9,300 bases of DNA from an uncultured Oscillospiraceae bacterium. GTDB taxonomy: Bacteria > Bacillota > Clostridia > Oscillospirales > Ruminococcaceae. The notes beneath the pieces were generated by a model that was not told the origin of the DNA, did no database searches, and worked only from the letters and a program-made list of their open reading frames with translations. The translations under genes and the position numbers were made by a program. Below, in pieces: positions 7,234 to 9,300 of the stretch (position 1 is the first letter of the stretch; each line of letters opens with the position of its first letter). Where the stretch lies: NCBI GenBank assembly GCA_958448395.1, contig CAUDDP010000073.1, forward strand, positions 1-9,300, given 5' to 3'.

Positions 7234-7259
7234 TCCTTTCTTTTGGGATGGAAACATCC
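7234..7259 (-). promoter_or_regulatory. RBS and leader hairpin of the peptidase gene
   Basis: GAAAGGA (minus strand, 7240-7234) lies 7 bases before the ATG and supports the chosen start. Immediately upstream in the mRNA, GGATG and CATCC (7255-7259 and 7246-7250) can form a 5-bp hairpin with a 4-nt loop. It is too short to be called a riboswitch. Confidence 0.6.
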
Positions 7260-7289
7260 TCGGCTTGTAAGTTTTTATGATTGTTTTTT

Positions 7290-7319
7290 ATTGTACCATA
7301 TCCTTTTGTAGTTCGTCAA
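7290..7319 (-). promoter_or_regulatory. Sigma-A-type promoter of the peptidase gene
   Basis: On the minus strand there is TTGACG (7319-7314) as -35, an 18-bp spacer, and TACAAT (7295-7290) as -10. This puts the likely transcription start near 7283 and gives a leader of just under 60 nt before the ATG at 7226. Confidence 0.75.
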
Positions 7320-7541
7320 TACCGTGATGTGGAAAATCATGAAAATCCATTTTTATCAGTTTCTCTCGAAATATTGGCTGTAATGTTGTTCGTGGCAATT
7401 TTTCGTTGCAGAAAAATGTGGTGCATTTGCAGCGTTGAAAACAAAAAAATAATCCTGTTTATTTTCAAGTTATCAAGTGAAAATCAAAGAAAGTGATGAA
7501 TCTGCAAATCACATCTTAAAATAACAAAAAATAAGAAAAAA
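7320..7541. other. AT-rich spacer between divergent promoters, no gene seen
   Basis: This stretch separates the peptidase promoter from the tRNA promoter. Two weak dyads are visible: ATTTTTC/GAAAAAT (7398-7404 with 7411-7417) and ATTTTCA/TGAAAAT (7461-7467 with 7478-7484). Either could be a protein-binding site or chance in AT-rich DNA. A short plus-strand frame here has no ribosome binding site or known motif. Confidence 0.5.
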
Positions 7542-7589
7542 CGCTTGACTTTTCAAGCGGCTTGTGGTATACTATAAAAGTCGCTTGAA
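7542..7589 (+). promoter_or_regulatory. Strong tRNA promoter embedded in inverted repeats
   Basis: TTGACT (7545-7550), a 17-bp spacer and TATACT (7568-7573) with a TGG extension form a near-consensus extended -10 promoter; transcription should begin near 7580. The motif CGCTTGA occurs at 7542-7548 and 7582-7588, and its complement TCAAGCG at 7553-7559. The first pair overlaps the -35 box. The second pair, extended to 8 bp (7552-7559 with 7582-7589), brackets the -10 box. The promoter call is firm; operator function is speculative. Confidence 0.85.
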
Positions 7590-7604
7590 GAAAGTGAAAA
7601 ATGA

Positions 7605-7681
7605 CGAGGTGTGGCTCAGTTTGGTAGAGCACTACGTTCGGGACGTAGGGGCCGCAGGTTCGAATCCTGTCACCTCGACCA
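7605..7681 (+). tRNA. tRNA-Pro (anticodon CGG)
   Basis: The 77-nt cloverleaf folds fully. The acceptor stem is CGAGGTG with CACCTCG, followed by discriminator A and an encoded CCA at 7679-7681. The D-stem is GCTC/GAGC. The anticodon stem CTACG/CGTAG holds loop TTCGGGA with anticodon CGG at 7639-7641, and the T-arm contains GGTTCGAATCC. The C1-G72 pair and G37 next to the anticodon are typical of bacterial tRNA-Pro. It reads the proline codon CCG. It stands alone, with its own promoter and terminator. Confidence 0.97.
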
Positions 7682-7711
7682 TATTGGTCATGTAAAATGA
7701 ATGACACGAAG

Positions 7712-7739
7712 AAAAAGTCCGAAATATCGGGCTTTTTTT
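7712..7739 (+). terminator. Terminator of the tRNA-Pro transcript
   Basis: Stem AGTCCGA (7716-7722) pairs with TCGGGCT (7727-7733) through one G-U pair around an AATA loop, followed by a run of T to 7739. It lies 31 bases after the tRNA CCA end. Confidence 0.9.
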
Positions 7740-7966
7740 CGTTTTTAAGGGCAAAAAAGTATCTCCAAAACTATAGATGATATTGTTGCTTTTTCAGTAA
7801 TTAACAGAATTTGAATGCTGTAGCTATGATTTTAAGGCAAAAATAATCCAGGTTAGAAGCAGATTTAGAGGAAAAGCGAAAGTGATATTGCTATTTGATT
7901 GCATTTGCATATAGGGGATACCGCTTTTATTATATATAATATAGAGAATGCTGTAAAAATTTGTCA
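7740..7966. other. AT-rich spacer, no gene seen
   Basis: No coding frame or RNA gene is supported here. The only notable element is a 14-bp perfect palindrome, TATTATATATAATA, at 7928-7941. It contains a TATAAT-like hexamer but has no -35 box at proper spacing, so it is not called as a promoter. Confidence 0.5.
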
Positions 7967-7996
7967 TTGACAACTATCAATAGGTTATGCTATCAT
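7967..7996 (+). promoter_or_regulatory. Sigma-A-type promoter of the thioesterase operon
   Basis: A consensus TTGACA -35 (7967-7972), an 18-bp spacer and TATCAT (7991-7996) preceded by TGC (extended -10) predict a start near 8003 and a leader of about 33 nt. TTGTC and GACAA (7961-7965 with 7969-7973) form a short dyad over the -35 box that might bind a regulator; no known operator was recognised. Confidence 0.8.
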
Positions 7997-8021
7997 AAAT
8001 ACGATACACAAGCAATAAAAC

Positions 8022-8028
8022 AGGAGGG
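8022..8028 (+). promoter_or_regulatory. RBS that fixes the thioesterase start
   Basis: AGGAGGG lies 7 bases before the in-frame ATG at 8036. An ATG at 8031 is closer but out of frame. This places the start at 8036 and rules out longer upstream starts, which would overlap the promoter. Confidence 0.85.
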
Positions 8029-8035
8029 AAATGAA

Positions 8036-8521
8036 ATGCACGAAGTGGAAAAAACAGTAAAGGACTCCTATACGGAACAGGTACAGATTTTAACACAGGC
8101 GAATATCAATGGGTATAATCGTTTATTCGGCGGACAGCTAATGGAATGGATTGATGTGGTTGCTGCAGTCGTAGCACGTCGTCATGCCGGACGCAATGTC
8201 ACAACCGCAGTAGTGGATACCCTTACATTTCAGGCACCAGCACACCCCAATGATACCTTGCTGCTTTGCGGCAATCTCACCCATGTAGGTCGCTCCTCTA
8301 TGGAGGTTTGTGTGCGAACCTATGTGGAGAATCTGGACGGTTCCCGAATGCTGATTAACACCGCTTATCTGGTCATGGTGGCACTGGATGAACAGGAGCG
8401 ACCGGTTGCAGTGCCAAGATTACGGCTGGAGACAGAAGAGGAACAGGCGGCTTGGCAGGCAGCAGAAAGGCGTTTTCAGTTGCGAAAACAGCGGATGGAG
8501 CAGGAGAAGAACCATGTTTAA
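8036..8521 (+). CDS. Acyl-CoA thioesterase, hotdog fold (YkhA/YciA-like)
   Basis: The 161-residue protein is a single hotdog domain that should hydrolyse acyl-CoA to free acid and CoA in the cytoplasm. The family signature is complete: Asn23 in QANINGYN, the LFGGQLMEWID block at 30-40 with Asp40, RRH at 48-50, TTAVVDTLTF at 56-65 and the later VGRSSMEV strand at 84-91. Asn23 and Asp40 correspond to the catalytic pair known in the BACH/YciA group. The last 35 or so residues form a charged, probably helical tail rich in Glu, Gln and Arg. The gene is first in an operon and its end overlaps the next gene by 8 bases, implying translational coupling. Chain-length preference cannot be read from sequence. 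Family assignment is firm; physiological role (acyl-CoA housekeeping, or release of acyl groups for the downstream PPTase pathway) is open. Confidence 0.93.
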   Translation: MHEVEKTVKDSYTEQVQILTQANINGYNRLFGGQLMEWIDVVAAVVARRHAGRNVTTAVVDTLTFQAPAHPNDTLLLCGNLTHVGRSSMEVCVRTYVENLDGSRMLINTAYLVMVALDEQERPVAVPRLRLETEEEQAAWQAAERRFQLRKQRMEQEKNHV

Positions 8522-9128
8522 GGCACATCATCTGCGGCTGGTTTTACAGCGAATTCCAGCCAGATCCAAGGCGTTGGAGCAGCATCGTTTTGCCCATCAG
8601 CTCCTAGAACAAGTGTTGCGTGAACAGGGCATTTTTCCACCCTATTCTCTGCAAAAGGGAGAGCACGGTAAACCGTTCCTTGCACAATATCCTGCTGTGC
8701 ATATCAATTTGAGCCATTGTAATGAAGCAGTTCTATGCGGTGTAGGTAGTGTGTCATTGGGTGTGGATGTGGAAGGATACCGTCCGTTTCGGGAACGTGT
8801 GATGCAGCGTGTGCTGACTGAAGTGGAACAGCAAACGGTTTTGCAGGCGGAGCAGCCAGCATGGCAGTTTCTGCGTTTTTGGACGCTGAAAGAGAGTTTT
8901 GTAAAAGCTCTTGGAATTGGTATCTCCTATCCCATGCGACAGATTTCTTTCTCCCAGTTGCAGCCTATCCAGCAGGCAGCAGCAGTTTGTGAGGTGCAGG
9001 GGAAAGATGGCAGCGTTTCTGTGCCAATGGCAGAATATGCAGCGATAGGGGAGGGAACTGCCTACCGTTTCTTTCAATGTATCATTGCAGAAGAATTGGT
9101 GGCTTCCGTATGTATACAGAAGGGATAG
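8514..9128 (+). CDS. 4'-phosphopantetheinyl transferase, Sfp type
   Basis: The 204-residue protein should transfer the phosphopantetheine arm of CoA to a serine of acyl, peptidyl or other carrier proteins. The Sfp-group motifs appear in order: GKPF (52-55), NLSHC (65-69), GVDVE (83-87, with Mg-binding Asp85 and Glu87) and WTLKES...K (123-131, with Glu127 and Lys131). The length is slightly below that of typical Sfp enzymes (about 220-240 residues). The start is ATG at 8514, 7 bases after AGGAG inside the thioesterase gene and overlapping its stop; a longer frame from 8388 would overlap that gene by over 130 bases and is not favoured. A partner carrier protein, NRPS or PKS is not in the window, so it may serve fatty acid ACP, as Sfp-type enzymes do in species lacking AcpS, or a distant cluster. 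No classical terminator follows; the structured repeat at 9183 is the nearest hairpin. Confidence 0.95.
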   Translation: MFKAHHLRLVLQRIPARSKALEQHRFAHQLLEQVLREQGIFPPYSLQKGEHGKPFLAQYPAVHINLSHCNEAVLCGVGSVSLGVDVEGYRPFRERVMQRVLTEVEQQTVLQAEQPAWQFLRFWTLKESFVKALGIGISYPMRQISFSQLQPIQQAAAVCEVQGKDGSVSVPMAEYAAIGEGTAYRFFQCIIAEELVASVCIQKG

Positions 9129-9182
9129 AAGATGTCGGAATGGAAAAGGTAGTGCGTCGGACACCCGCAAGGACGGGAAACG

Positions 9183-9233
9183 ATTGCACGCCGCAGGCGA
9201 TTGCGGTCAAGCTGGCTCAGCTTGGCGGAGGGG
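9183..9233 (+). repeat. Structured dispersed repeat, copy 2
   Basis: This copy matches 4918-4968 at 50 of 51 positions. The first hairpin is CCGCAG (9191-9196) with TTGCGG (9201-9206), one pair now U-G. The second, CAAGCTG (9208-9214) with CAGCTTG (9218-9224), is perfect. Similarity continues weakly beyond the core (GGACAAGC and a nearby TGTC in both), but the third hairpin of copy 1 is not kept. It lies 54 bases after the PPTase stop. Nothing else is supported from 9129 to 9300. Confidence 0.75.
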
Positions 9234-9300
9234 TGCAGGGGACAAGCCAATGTCATCAACTTAAGGATTTGAACAGGCTCTGAGGAAAATTTCGTTGAAA

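Noticed and set aside
7281..7496. A 71-codon plus-strand frame beginning at a TTG.
   Set aside because: It starts inside the peptidase promoter region, has no ribosome binding site, and shows no recognisable motif.
7516..7707. A 63-codon minus-strand frame containing GDRIRTCGPYVPN.
   Set aside because: It is the antisense of the tRNA-Pro gene, a well-known source of false protein annotations.
7928..7941. TATTATATATAATA palindrome as a second promoter of the thioesterase operon.
   Set aside because: There is no -35 box at suitable spacing; a better promoter lies at 7967-7996.
7961..8035. An N-terminal extension of the thioesterase from TTG at 7961.
   Set aside because: It would begin upstream of the -35 box and run through the -10 box; AGGAGGG with ATG at 8036 explains the start.

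Overview
The window looks like chromosome of a gut or rumen clostridium of the Oscillospiraceae, most likely Ruminococcus or a close relative. The main reason is a secreted cysteine peptidase ending in a ruminococcal-type dockerin. It sits beside a very large cell-wall-type surface protein, with Gram-positive promoters and ribosome binding sites. The assignment rests on protein architecture only, because no search could be run.

Layout. (1) 2-4696, plus strand: the 3' part of a giant surface adhesin gene whose start lies before the window. It encodes at least 11 complete tandem CnaB-type (SpaA/prealbumin-like) domains, a Thr/Glu stalk, two further CnaB-like domains, a second Thr/Ser stalk and a C-terminal sorting signal with an unusual TPKTDD motif. 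(2) 4697-5237: a convergent intergenic region with two strong terminator hairpins, a structured 51-bp repeat and further inverted repeats, but no convincing gene. (3) 5238-7226, minus strand: a secreted papain-family (C1) peptidase with lectin-like region, helical linker and dockerin, with its own promoter. (4) 7227-7740: promoter regions, a tRNA-Pro(CGG) gene with a strong sigma-A promoter embedded in inverted repeats, and a terminator. (5) 7741-8035: leader and promoter of a two-gene operon. (6) 8036-9128, plus strand: an acyl-CoA thioesterase and an overlapping Sfp-type 4'-phosphopantetheinyl transferase. (7) 9129-9300: a second copy of the 51-bp structured repeat.

How the parts relate. 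The adhesin and the dockerin peptidase both act outside the cell, one as a wall-anchored stalk and the other probably docked to a cohesin scaffold. Their adjacency suggests, but does not prove, a shared extracellular role. The thioesterase/PPTase operon is intracellular acyl and carrier-protein metabolism, and nothing visible links it to the surface genes.

The most notable point is the adhesin array. Every complete repeat keeps a Lys-Glu-Asp triad in the same arrangement as the CnaB2 domain of Streptococcus pyogenes FbaB, the parent of SpyTag/SpyCatcher. It may therefore be a long natural chain of Lys-Asp isopeptide-locked modules. The dispersed structured repeat and the inverted repeats over the tRNA promoter are the next most interesting items.
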